Of a DNA stretch of 64,000 nt, positions 33,717 to 41,395 are shown one piece after another. The stretch is taken from contig OY970153.1 of the NCBI GenBank assembly GCA_963706385.1, positions 1,922,001 to 1,986,000 on the forward strand, given 5' to 3'. The position numbers and the translations under genes are program-made. Source of the stretch: Poindextera sp963706385 (GTDB lineage Bacteria; Pseudomonadota; Alphaproteobacteria; Caulobacterales; Caulobacteraceae). Each line of letters opens with the position of its first letter. Within the stretch, counting starts at the first letter, position 1. The notes under the pieces are model-generated. The model was not told the DNA's origin and ran no database searches. It worked only from the letters and a program-made list of their open reading frames with translations.

Positions 33717-34607
33717 ATGAACGCCTTCCCCGCCTTCTTTCCCCTGGCCGGCCGCACCGTGGTGATCGCCGGCGTCGGCGAGCCGGCCGAGGTCAAGGCG
33801 CGTTTGTTCGAAGGCTCACCGGCCAGGGTGATTCGCATCGACGGCGCCGCCGCCCTGAATCCGGCGACCTACGCTGGCGCGGCCCTGGCCTTCGTAGCTG
33901 GCGGCGACGACGGCTTTCTCGCCGGCGCGAGCGGCGCGGCCAAGGCGGCGGGCGTTCCGGTGAACGTGGTCGACCATCCAGCCCTGTGCGATTTCACCAC
34001 CCCTGCGCTGATCGACCGGGGCGAGGTGGTGGTGGCGGTCGGCACGGACGGCGCCTCGCCGCTGCTTGCCGCCCTGCTGCGCGGCGACATTGAGGCGCGC
34101 GTGCCCGAGGGCGCGGGTCGCCTCGCGGCGCTTTTGCGCACGCTGCAAGACGAAGTGCGCGACGCCCTGCCCGATCTCGCCGCCCGCCGCGCCTTTCTGA
34201 GAGCCGCCCTGACCGGGCCGGCGGCCCAGGCGGCGATGGTGGGCGAGATGGACAAGGCCCAGAGCCTCCTGCGCACCGCCTTGGCGGCCCAGGCGGACGG
34301 AAGGCCCGAAGGCCGGGTCTGCGCCATCGCCAACGCTGGCGCGGCCGACCTGATCAGTCTGCGCGCGGCCCGCCGGCTGGCCGAGGCGGATGTCCTGGTG
34401 CTGGGCGAAAGCGCCGATCCGGCCATCGTCGGCCTGAGCCGCCGCGACGCCCGCCGGCTGAACCCCGCCGAGGCCGACCTCGCCGCCCTGGCTCGTCAGG
34501 GCCTGCAGGTAGTCGCCGTCCCGCCGCCCTCCGTCGCGGCGCTCGATGCTCTGCGGGCGGCGGGGATCGCGGTCGAGCGCCTCGCCGCCGCCCCGGACGC
34601 GCCTTGA
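33717..34607 (+). CDS. Siroheme synthase-like protein (precorrin-2 dehydrogenase domain) with shortened methyltransferase remnant
   Basis: A 296-aa CysG-like protein. The N-terminal NAD-binding part (FPLAGRTVVIAGVGEPAEVKARLFEG, residues 8-33), VNVVDHPALCDFTTPALIDRGEVVVAVGTDGASPLLAALLRGDIE (about 80-125) and the following dimerisation helices match precorrin-2 dehydrogenase/ferrochelatase. From about 200, ADLISLRAARRLAEADVLVLGESADPAIVGLSRRDARRL resembles the beginning of the uroporphyrinogen-III methyltransferase (SUMT) domain. However, the GPGDP-type loop reads NAGAAD and the protein ends about 95 residues in. The SUMT part is therefore surely inactive. The TGA stop overlaps the TTG start of modB. 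Confidence 0.82.
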   Translation: MNAFPAFFPLAGRTVVIAGVGEPAEVKARLFEGSPARVIRIDGAAALNPATYAGAALAFVAGGDDGFLAGASGAAKAAGVPVNVVDHPALCDFTTPALIDRGEVVVAVGTDGASPLLAALLRGDIEARVPEGAGRLAALLRTLQDEVRDALPDLAARRAFLRAALTGPAAQAAMVGEMDKAQSLLRTALAAQADGRPEGRVCAIANAGAADLISLRAARRLAEADVLVLGESADPAIVGLSRRDARRLNPAEADLAALARQGLQVVAVPPPSVAALDALRAAGIAVERLAAAPDAP

Positions 34608-35299
34608 GTCTCGTCACCTCCGCCGATCTGGACGCGGTCGCGCTGTCGCTGCGGGTGGCGAGTTGCGCGATGCTGATCGACCTGCCGATCGCGCTCGGCT
34701 GCGCCCTGGTGCTGGCGCGCGGGCGGTTCTTCGGCCGCAATCTGCTGGACGCCCTGGTTCATCTGCCCCTGGTGCTCCCGCCGGTGGCGACCGGATACGC
34801 GCTTCTGGTGCTGTTCGGGCGCGCCGGCGCGATCGGACGGATCCTCGCGCCGCTCGGGCTGGTGTTCGCCTTCCGCTGGACCGGCGCGGCCCTGGCCGCC
34901 GCGGTGATGGCCTTTCCTCTGATGGTGCGGCCGATCCGGCTGTCGATCGAGGCGATCGACCGCGAGGTGACCGAATCAGCCCTGACGCTGGGCGCCCCGG
35001 CGCTGGTCCGCCTGATCAAGGTCACCGTCCCGCTCGCCGCGCCAGGCCTGGCCGCCGGAGCCCTGCTGGGCTTCGCCAAAGCGCTTGGAGAATTCGGAGC
35101 CACCATCACCTTCGTCGGCGCCATTCCCGGCGAAACCCTGACCCTGCCCACGGCGATCTACGCCGCCACCCAGACGCCCGGCGAGGCGGCGCACGCCCTG
35201 GCGCTCTGCGGCATGGCGGGCGTGTTGGCGGTGGCGGCGGTGCTGTTGTCCGACCGGCTGTCCACGGCCGCCGCGCGCTGGGCCGGCCGGCCTGGGTGA
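34604..35299 (+). CDS. modB: Molybdate ABC transporter permease ModB
   Basis: A 231-aa inner-membrane permease with about five or six TM helices. The cytoplasmic EAA-type loop reads ESALTLGAPALVRLIKVTVPLAAPGLAAG (about 125-153). The LPPVATGYALLVLFGRAGAIGRIL segment and FGATITFVGAIPGETLTLPTAIYAATQTPG near the C-terminus are diagnostic for ModB. Translation begins at a TTG inside the TTGA overlap with the preceding CysG-like gene. The usual modA and modC are not in this window, so the permease needs components encoded elsewhere. Its setting beside Moco genes fits molybdate supply. Confidence 0.92.
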   Translation: MSLVTSADLDAVALSLRVASCAMLIDLPIALGCALVLARGRFFGRNLLDALVHLPLVLPPVATGYALLVLFGRAGAIGRILAPLGLVFAFRWTGAALAAAVMAFPLMVRPIRLSIEAIDREVTESALTLGAPALVRLIKVTVPLAAPGLAAGALLGFAKALGEFGATITFVGAIPGETLTLPTAIYAATQTPGEAAHALALCGMAGVLAVAAVLLSDRLSTAAARWAGRPG

Positions 35300-35418
35300 G
35301 GCTCGGGGCCGCGTCCGCTCGCCGACGATCCGCGACGGGTTTGGGAATTCGCCGCCAGCGCTTACATTTGCGGCGATGTAACCAATTCGCCTTAGGATCG
35401 GCTCGTTCGGAGGATCAC

Positions 35419-35709
35419 ATGACCGTTAAAGCAGACGTCGCCGAGACCAAGGACTCGGCCGAAGAGACTATCAAGGACGCGGAAAAGACCTTGCGCGCCT
35501 TGGCCGAGCGCCTGGAGAAGGGCATGCAGGAGGTGCTGGAAATCGCCAAGTCGCGCGGCAAGGTCTATGCCGAGGGCGCGGGCGAACAGCTTGAGACGGC
35601 CCAGGAGTACGTGACCGAGCGGGTGCGGGAAAAGCCGCTGACCGCGACCTTCGCCGCCATGGGCGTCGGGGTGTTGATCGGCCTTCTGCTATCCGGCCGC
35701 AATCGGTGA
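35419..35709 (+). CDS. DUF883 / ElaB-YqjD-type membrane-anchored protein
   Basis: A 96-aa protein. A charged amphipathic helical region (residues 5-70, rich in Ala, Glu and Lys) is followed by one C-terminal TM helix (TFAAMGVGVLIGLLLSGRNR). That is the layout of DUF883 proteins, tail-anchored and often stress-induced; some relatives bind ribosomes. A good ribosome site (CGGAGG) lies 5 bp before the ATG at 35419. Its stop overlaps the GTG start of the next gene (GTGA), so both are made together. Confidence 0.85.
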   Translation: MTVKADVAETKDSAEETIKDAEKTLRALAERLEKGMQEVLEIAKSRGKVYAEGAGEQLETAQEYVTERVREKPLTATFAAMGVGVLIGLLLSGRNR

Positions 35710-36110
35710 TCCTGCGGCGGGTGCTGATGGCGATCGCCGCCGCGGCGGCGATCGCGGCGGCGGCGGTGATCGGCATGATCGCCCTATCCTTGGCGATCGT
35801 CGCCCTGTTGCGTCCGCAGATCGGACCGGCGGGCGCCTGGGCGGCGGTGGCCGCGCTGTACGCCCTGCTGATCGGCTTCATCGGCTTCATGACCGCGCGC
35901 GGCGCGGGCGCAAACGGCGGCGGGCGGATGAACGAGCGCGAGGCGATGGGCCTCGCCGACCGGCTGATGGAGCTGGCCCGCGACAAGCCGATCGCCGCGG
36001 TGGGAGTGGCGCTGGCGCTCGGAATCATCCTGGTGCGCAGCCCCAAATCGCTTGGCGCCATCGCCAGGGCCTTCTTCGAGGCCCTCGGCGGACGCGCCGA
36101 CGAGCGCTAA
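35706..36110 (+). CDS. Holin-superfamily-like small membrane protein
   Basis: A 134-aa protein with two N-terminal TM helices (about residues 8-34 and 45-64), a short basic/Gly loop, an amphipathic part (MNEREAMGLADRLMELARDKPIAAVGVALALGIILVRSPKS) with a third hydrophobic segment, and a polar tail. Pairs of a DUF883 protein and a phage-holin-like membrane protein are common in Proteobacteria, and this pair has that arrangement. Start GTG 35706 overlaps the upstream stop. Function unknown; envelope stress is a guess. Confidence 0.75.
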   Translation: MILRRVLMAIAAAAAIAAAAVIGMIALSLAIVALLRPQIGPAGAWAAVAALYALLIGFIGFMTARGAGANGGGRMNEREAMGLADRLMELARDKPIAAVGVALALGIILVRSPKSLGAIARAFFEALGGRADER

Positions 36111-36144
36111 ACTCGCGGGACTGGACCGCTCGGCGCGGGACGCC

Positions 36145-36247
36145 TAGACCATTTTCCGCCGAAGTGGTCGCCGGTTCGGCGAAGAAAATGGTCTCACTTA
36201 AAGACTTACGTGCAAATTCCGATCCGATCAGATCGGAATTTGCTCTA
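36145..36247. repeat. TAGA-ended double-hairpin repeat, diverged member
   Basis: The same two-hairpin plan as the 114-bp repeats near 11 kb, but with other stem sequences. Hairpin one has arms AGACCATTTT / AAAATGGTCT and inner CGCCGAA / TTCGGCG around GTGGTCGCCGG. Hairpin two has arms GCAAATTCCGATC / GATCGGAATTTGC followed by TCTA. It shares the AAGTGG...CCGGTT core. It lies just 10 bp before the alpha/beta hydrolase ATG at 36258, so it would be in that gene's leader. Confidence 0.75.
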
Positions 36248-36257
36248 GGTATCACCC

Positions 36258-37181
36258 ATGACCATCGACGCCGATCTTCCCTTGGACGCCGCGACGCCGG
36301 ACGCACCGCGCCGGCGAACCTTCGCCATTCACTCGCCCCAGGGCCCGGCCGAACTGGCCGCCATCGAATTCGGGGACCCCGCCCGACCGCTGGACGTGAT
36401 CTTCCTCCACGCCAACGGCTTCAACGCCATGACCTATCGATCGGTTCTGGCGCCGCTGTCGGGCCGTCTGCGAATCCTGGCGGTCGACCAGCAGGGCCAC
36501 GGCCGATCGGCGCAGCGCACGCCATCGGAAGGCCGCACCAACTGGGCGGACATGCGCGACGATCTGGTGGCGCTGCTGGACCATCTGGAGGGCGGTCCCT
36601 TCATCCTGTCCGGCCATTCGATGGGTGGGGCGGCGTCCCTGCTGGCCGCTGCCGAACGGCCCGAGCGGGTGAAGGCGCTGGCTCTGTTCGACCCGGTGAT
36701 CCTGTCACGGCAAATGATCGCCGACATCATCGCGGGCCACGGACCGGACCTGGCCGCGAGCCCCCTGGCGGTGGGGGCGAAGCGACGGCGGGCGGTGTAT
36801 CCCAGCCGCCGGGACGCCGTCGACAGCTATCGCGGCCGTGGCGCGTTCAAGACCTGGCCCGAGGCCTCGCTCACGGACTATGTGCACGATGGTTTTCTCG
36901 ATCGGCCAGACGGGTCGGTCGAATTGGCCTGCGCGCCGGATTGGGAAGCCTCGAACTTCGCCGCCCACGGGCTCGATCCCTGGCCGGAAATGGGCAAGAT
37001 CACCGCGCCGGTGGTGGTGTTGCGGGCGGAGACCGGCTCGACCTCCCACCTTGCCGACAGCACCCCTTTCCCGCCGACCAACCGGCGGGTGCGCATCGAG
37101 ACGGTTCCCGGAACCACCCACTTCCTGCCGATCGAACGCCCGGACCTGGTGCGCGAAACCCTGCTGACCCTGACGGCCTAG
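36258..37181 (+). CDS. Alpha/beta-fold hydrolase
   Basis: A 307-aa serine hydrolase. The nucleophile elbow GHSMGGAAS is near residue 118, FLHANGFNAMTYRSVLAPLSG near 50-70 forms the oxyanion loop, and the late GTTHFLPIERPDLVRE supplies the catalytic His near 293. An Asp in the VVVLRAETGST region may complete the triad. It could be a lipase or esterase, or an epoxide- or lactone-hydrolase; no neighbour clarifies this. Its TAG stop shares CTAG with the stop of the convergent thioesterase gene. Confidence 0.85.
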   Translation: MTIDADLPLDAATPDAPRRRTFAIHSPQGPAELAAIEFGDPARPLDVIFLHANGFNAMTYRSVLAPLSGRLRILAVDQQGHGRSAQRTPSEGRTNWADMRDDLVALLDHLEGGPFILSGHSMGGAASLLAAAERPERVKALALFDPVILSRQMIADIIAGHGPDLAASPLAVGAKRRRAVYPSRRDAVDSYRGRGAFKTWPEASLTDYVHDGFLDRPDGSVELACAPDWEASNFAAHGLDPWPEMGKITAPVVVLRAETGSTSHLADSTPFPPTNRRVRIETVPGTTHFLPIERPDLVRETLLTLTA

Positions 37182-38134
37182 AGGCTGAGCTCGGAAATCG
37201 CGATCGCCGACAGACCCTTGAGCGCCGCTGGCGAGACCGGGACGATCTTGCGCGTGTCGAGGTCCAGGGTCGCCGCCACGGCGACCGCGGCGCCCCAGGC
37301 TTTGCCGGTCCCGGGATCCAGCATCCAGTGGACCAGCCGCTGGGTGCGGGCGTCGGCGCCGGCCAGGCCCGAGTGGATCACCACCCGGTCGCCTGCTCGC
37401 GGCCAGTCCAGATAGACCAGCCGGTATTCCAGCACCGCGCCGCCGACCCGTTTCGGCCGCGCCGACGCATTGCCGGCGATGATCTTGCGGATTTCGGCGA
37501 CCAGTTGCGGGATGCCGTCGGACACTCGGCCGATGAATTGTTCGGCTCGCATCCGGCCGAAGGCGTCGCAGTCCTGGGGCGCCACCGCGCCCGAGGCGAT
37601 CGCGCGCACGCCGAGGGCCTTGGCGCGCTCCAGGCTGGCCCGGCTCTTGAACGGACCGGGGTCGATCCCGCGCGGGGCGGCGTAGGTCGGCACGGCGACG
37701 GTCAGCTCGACGGCCCGCTCGCGTGTCTGACGCGGCCAGGCGAACGGCTTGCCGTCGCCGGCGGTGACGTGGCCAACCCGGCTGAGGTAGGTGGCCGCGG
37801 GTTCGCCGGTTTCGGAATGGTAGAGCACCTGCAGCACCTGGGCCTCGGTCTCGTCCAGACCAACCACCGCGGCGCGCATGTGCAGCAGCGCGCCCGGATG
37901 CGCCTCGCGCAGGAAACGGATGTGCTGTTCACGCAGGATGAGACTCGCCCCAGCGTCCGGCGCATAGGCCTGCGGCATGCCCAGGGCCGCGGCCACGCCG
38001 ACCATGCCCTCCATCGCCCGGGTGACGTAGAAGCGCACGTTCATGTGCCCCATCTGGTCGCATTCCCAGGTGTTGACCCCGCCGCGCCAGACCTCGATCC
38101 CCAGGTTTTCCGCATCCCCCCCGGTCATGGTCAT
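37178..38134 (-). CDS. Double-hotdog acyl-CoA thioesterase-like protein
   Basis: A 318-aa protein made of two hotdog domains. The first (about 15-140) begins VWRGGVNTWECDQMGHMNVRFYVTRAMEGM, with the acidic/asparagine pattern DQMGHMNVRFY of 4-hydroxybenzoyl-CoA-thioesterase-like enzymes. The second (about 180-310) contains APQDCDAFGRMRAEQFIGRVSDGIPQL. Duplication inside one chain replaces the usual dimer. A thioesterase role is likely, with unknown acyl chain. Two in-frame ATGs (38134, 38128) are possible starts. Confidence 0.82.
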   Translation of the reverse strand: MTMTGGDAENLGIEVWRGGVNTWECDQMGHMNVRFYVTRAMEGMVGVAAALGMPQAYAPDAGASLILREQHIRFLREAHPGALLHMRAAVVGLDETEAQVLQVLYHSETGEPAATYLSRVGHVTAGDGKPFAWPRQTRERAVELTVAVPTYAAPRGIDPGPFKSRASLERAKALGVRAIASGAVAPQDCDAFGRMRAEQFIGRVSDGIPQLVAEIRKIIAGNASARPKRVGGAVLEYRLVYLDWPRAGDRVVIHSGLAGADARTQRLVHWMLDPGTGKAWGAAVAVAATLDLDTRKIVPVSPAALKGLSAIAISELSL

Positions 38135-38286
38135 CCTCCGGGCGCGCCGGAACGTTCGATTGAGCCGCTGGGCAGACCGCGGGCAGGCTCAACGGTGTGG
38201 GTGCGGGGATTCGCCATGCCCCGCACCTAGGGCCGAACGGTCCGGCGCGCAAGCCAGTGCTCGATCGCGCGGCCCCGCGCGTTCGT

Positions 38287-38799
38287 TCAGATATCCAGGT
38301 TCCGCATCGCCTGCTTGACAATCAGCGGGTGGATCCGGCCCACCGGCAGCATGTAGAGGCGGCCGAGCGCGTTGCGCGTGGTGACCAACGAACAGATCGC
38401 ATAGCGGGCGCGCCCGTCCCGGCGACGCTTCAGGAAGGCGATGCGCGCGTCCAGGTGATGGTCGTCGGCGGCCAAAACCAGTTCGCTCTCGCTGACCGAA
38501 ACGACCGCGAAAAAACTCATCCGCTCACCCACGGCGTAGGCCGTGGCGGGCCGGTCATCGACCGCGCCGAGCCGGCCGACGTCCTTCAGGCCCGCGAAGG
38601 CGACGGCGCGGTTGCGGATCGCCAGCAGCGCCTCGACCCAGTCCGGCGTCGCCCTCATGAAGCGAAGAGCGATTTCGACAGCCGTCAGGTTCGCATCGCG
38701 CAGATCGGACTCGAAAGCGTCGTGAAATGTGGCGCGGGCCAGCCGATCGCGCAGTCGGCTTTCGGCCGGAAATGCGATCTTGCTGACCCGCCGCATCAC
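38287..38799 (-). CDS. DUF2867-family protein
   Basis: A 170-aa protein with the pattern of DUF2867: FHDAFESDLRDANLTAVEIALRFMRATPDWVEALLAIRNR near the N-terminus, FFAVVSVSESELVLAADDHHLDARIAFLKRR in the middle and ARYAICSLVTTRNALGRLYMLPVGRIHPLIVKQAMRNL at the end. Family members lack a settled function. The START-like appearance of the V-LxxDD-HLD strand suggests a small-molecule or lipid-binding fold. It starts 7 bp after the deoxyhypusine-synthase-like gene on the same strand, so it may be the last gene of the polyamine operon. Confidence 0.75.
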   Translation of the reverse strand: MMRRVSKIAFPAESRLRDRLARATFHDAFESDLRDANLTAVEIALRFMRATPDWVEALLAIRNRAVAFAGLKDVGRLGAVDDRPATAYAVGERMSFFAVVSVSESELVLAADDHHLDARIAFLKRRRDGRARYAICSLVTTRNALGRLYMLPVGRIHPLIVKQAMRNLDI

Positions 38800-38806
38800 C
38801 TCCGGC

Positions 38807-39853
38807 CTAGGCGAACAGCTTGGCCCAGCGGCGCTTCTCGCGGGTCTTCCAGGCGCCGCGATGGTAGGCGTCGGAAGCGATCAGCGGGACCACGGTGGTG
38901 GCCTCGGCGAACACCATCTGCTCATAGGTCACGTCGACCTTGCCCCAGGAGCAGGCCTCCTTCAGCGTCGAGGATGAACAGGCCCCGTCGCGCACGTCGG
39001 CGACGGTGATCTGGACGGCGTATTTGTGCATCTCGGCGTCGAGGCCGAGGATTTCGGCGCAGACCACGGTGTCCTGGGCGAAGTTCTTGGGCACGCCGCC
39101 GCCGACCATGAACAGGCCGGTGGTTCCGGCGGCGATCTTGATATCGGTCAGCTCGCGGAAGTCGGCCACCGAATCGATGGTCAGATAGGGCTTCTTCGCC
39201 TTGATCCGCTCGACCTGGTGCTTGACTAGGCCGAAGCCGGCCGATGAGTCGGTGAAGGCCGGGCAGAAGATCGGCGCGCCCTGCTCATAGGCGGTCTGGA
39301 TCAGCGAGCCGGGCTTCCTGGCGTTGCCGGCGGCCAGCCACTTGCCGATCTCGTGGATGAATTCGCGCGAGGAATAGGGTCGCGGCTCGAGCCCGTCGGC
39401 GATCTTCTGGATCGCGTGGTCGCAGGCCTGCAGCTCCTCCTCGTCGATGTAGGTGTCGTAGATCCGGTCGATGTAGAGGGCGCGCAGGTCGCGGTCGTCG
39501 ACGTTGGACTGGGCCTGGTAGTGCTTGAAGCCAAGGGCCTCGAAGAAGTCCATGTCGATGATCGAGGCGCCGGTGGCGACCACCGCGTCGACCATGCCGT
39601 GGGCGATCATGTCGCGGTAGACGTGCATGCAGCCCGCAGCGCTGGTCGAGCCGGCGAGCGTCAGCCAGACCGAACAGGTCGGATCCTCTATCGCCATCGA
39701 AAAGATGTCGGCGGCCCGCGCAGTGTCGCGCGAGGTGAAGCTCATCTTGCGCATGGCGTCGATCACCGGTCGGGCGTCATAGGCGGCGATGTCGACGTGT
39801 TCGACGGTCTTGGAGAGCAACTCGGCCTTGGTGTTCGGCGCGGGAGCGTTCAT
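38807..39853 (-). CDS. Deoxyhypusine synthase-family protein (polyamine-forming)
   Basis: A 348-aa member of the deoxyhypusine-synthase family. Bacteria have no eIF5A to modify. Bacterial homologues instead transfer an aminobutyl or guanidinobutyl unit between polyamines, giving homospermidine or related bases. Family features: NAD-binding MVDAVVATGASIIDMDF near 87-104, GLFMVGGGVPKNFAQDTVV near 252-270 and EACSWGKVDVTYEQMVFAEATTVVPLIASDAYH near 303-335, which carries the catalytic lysine of the SWGK motif. It is directly downstream of a PLP amino-acid decarboxylase, which would supply diamine or agmatine. Confidence 0.88.
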   Translation of the reverse strand: MNAPAPNTKAELLSKTVEHVDIAAYDARPVIDAMRKMSFTSRDTARAADIFSMAIEDPTCSVWLTLAGSTSAAGCMHVYRDMIAHGMVDAVVATGASIIDMDFFEALGFKHYQAQSNVDDRDLRALYIDRIYDTYIDEEELQACDHAIQKIADGLEPRPYSSREFIHEIGKWLAAGNARKPGSLIQTAYEQGAPIFCPAFTDSSAGFGLVKHQVERIKAKKPYLTIDSVADFRELTDIKIAAGTTGLFMVGGGVPKNFAQDTVVCAEILGLDAEMHKYAVQITVADVRDGACSSSTLKEACSWGKVDVTYEQMVFAEATTVVPLIASDAYHRGAWKTREKRRWAKLFA

Positions 39854-39949
39854 CGGGAGGTTTCCCTTCGGTCTGAGCGCCCGTCCAAACGATAGCGCAA
39901 GCTCGGACGGAGCGACGAGCCTGCGCCTTGGTCTTGCTGCTGGTCCCAG

Positions 39950-41191
39950 CTAGCGGCGCCGGCGCTTTTTTCCCCGCGCCCGCGACAGTCTCACCACCGT
40001 GTCGGTCTCCAGCCGCGGGGTCGGGATCGAGCGGGGAGCCAGGCCATAGGTCGAGGCCATCGGCGCGTCGCGGACCTCGGCGACGTCCATGTCGCCATAG
40101 CCGTTGAACCGGGTCGCCATCGCCACCCCATAGGCGCCCAACATGCCGATCTCGACGTAATCGCCCTCGCCCACATCGTCCGGCAGCCAGAACGGGCCCG
40201 GCATATGGTCGATGGAATCGCAGGTCGGCCCGTAGAAGCGGAACGGCTTCAGGGGCGCCTCGGACGCTTCGCCGCCGCGCACCAGCTTCACCGGGAATGG
40301 CCACTTGGAATGGGTGGCGTCGAACAGCGAGCCGTAGGAGCCATCGTTGAGATAGAGGGCGTCGGCCTTGCGCAGCTCGACCTTGGCCAGCACCGAGGAA
40401 GATTCGGCGACCAGCGCCCGGCCGGGCTCGCACCACAGCTCGGTGGTCTCATGCACCATCATCTCGGCGAAGCCGCGGTCGATGGAGTCGAGGTAGTCGG
40501 CGAGCGCCGGCGGAACCATGCCGGGATAGACCGAGGGAAAGCCCCCGCCCACGTCCACCACGTCGGCGAACACGCCGGCGCGGACTAGGGCCCGCGAGGC
40601 CTGGGCCATCGCCGCCTGGTAGGCGGTGGGCCGCATGCACTGGCTGCCGACATGGAAGGCCACGCCCATCAGGTCCTGGGTGGCGCGCCGCGCGGCGAGC
40701 AGCAAGGCGGGCGCCTCGTGCGGCTCGACTCCGAACTTGCCGGCCAGCGGATAGGAGGAGCCGTCGGCCTGGACCGCCAGGCGGACCATCAAGGTCAGAT
40801 CGCGCGCGCGGCCGGTCGCCTCGATGATCTTGGCCAATTCCTCATGGGTGTCGAACGCGAAAGTCCGCACGCCATGGTCGAAATAGGCCGCCGCGACCGC
40901 CACCCGACTCTTGACCGGGTGCATAAAGGCCATGCGTGCACCCGCCGCGTGCTCGGCCACCAGTTCGATCTCCGGCAGCGAGGCGACGTCGAACGCGGCG
41001 ATGCCGCTCCGCGCCAGGGCCTTGATCACCCAGGGCGAAGGGTTCGCCTTGACGGCGTACAGCACGTCGCCTTTGAAGTTGGTCTGGAACCAGCGCGCCG
41101 CTAGGGCCACGGCGTCCGGCCGCACGAGTGCGACAGGACGTTCCGGCGACCGCTCACGGACCAGGTCCAGGGGCGAATGGTACGTGTGCAA
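39950..41191 (-). CDS. Fold-III PLP-dependent ornithine/lysine/arginine decarboxylase
   Basis: A 413-aa alanine-racemase-fold decarboxylase of the eukaryotic-ODC type. The PLP lysine is in LYAVKANPSPWVIKAL near residue 48, preceded by the GDV segment. The glycine loop is in VDVGGGFPSVYPGM near 217, WCEPGRALVAESS binds phosphate near 252, and the second-subunit active-site Cys-Asp is in GPTCDSIDHM near 325. It makes putrescine if the substrate is ornithine, as CDSID suggests, but lysine or arginine cannot be excluded. It heads the minus-strand unit with the deoxyhypusine-synthase-like gene. Confidence 0.9.
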   Translation of the reverse strand: MHTYHSPLDLVRERSPERPVALVRPDAVALAARWFQTNFKGDVLYAVKANPSPWVIKALARSGIAAFDVASLPEIELVAEHAAGARMAFMHPVKSRVAVAAAYFDHGVRTFAFDTHEELAKIIEATGRARDLTLMVRLAVQADGSSYPLAGKFGVEPHEAPALLLAARRATQDLMGVAFHVGSQCMRPTAYQAAMAQASRALVRAGVFADVVDVGGGFPSVYPGMVPPALADYLDSIDRGFAEMMVHETTELWCEPGRALVAESSSVLAKVELRKADALYLNDGSYGSLFDATHSKWPFPVKLVRGGEASEAPLKPFRFYGPTCDSIDHMPGPFWLPDDVGEGDYVEIGMLGAYGVAMATRFNGYGDMDVAEVRDAPMASTYGLAPRSIPTPRLETDTVVRLSRARGKKRRRR

Positions 41192-41395
41192 TTCACGTAA
41201 CCCCCTGCGAATTGTTGAACCCAGGCCGGCGTTAGCAGCGTGGTTAGGACATCGGGTCCGCCGGAGCGCGCCACATAGGAAATGTCGGCGGCGATGTAAA
41301 GGATTTTAGTGTGACGGCGCGGCTTGCCCCAGTCGTCAAAGTTTCGCATCCCTGGCTCATTGCGTAGAATCCGCGCGCCCGGAGCCAGCCAGGAG

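Noticed and set aside
34604..35709. A continuous frame covering modB and the DUF883 gene as one long protein
   Set aside because: The long frame is offset from modB and is Arg-rich until it reaches the true ATG at 35419. modB and the DUF883 protein have clear separate starts.
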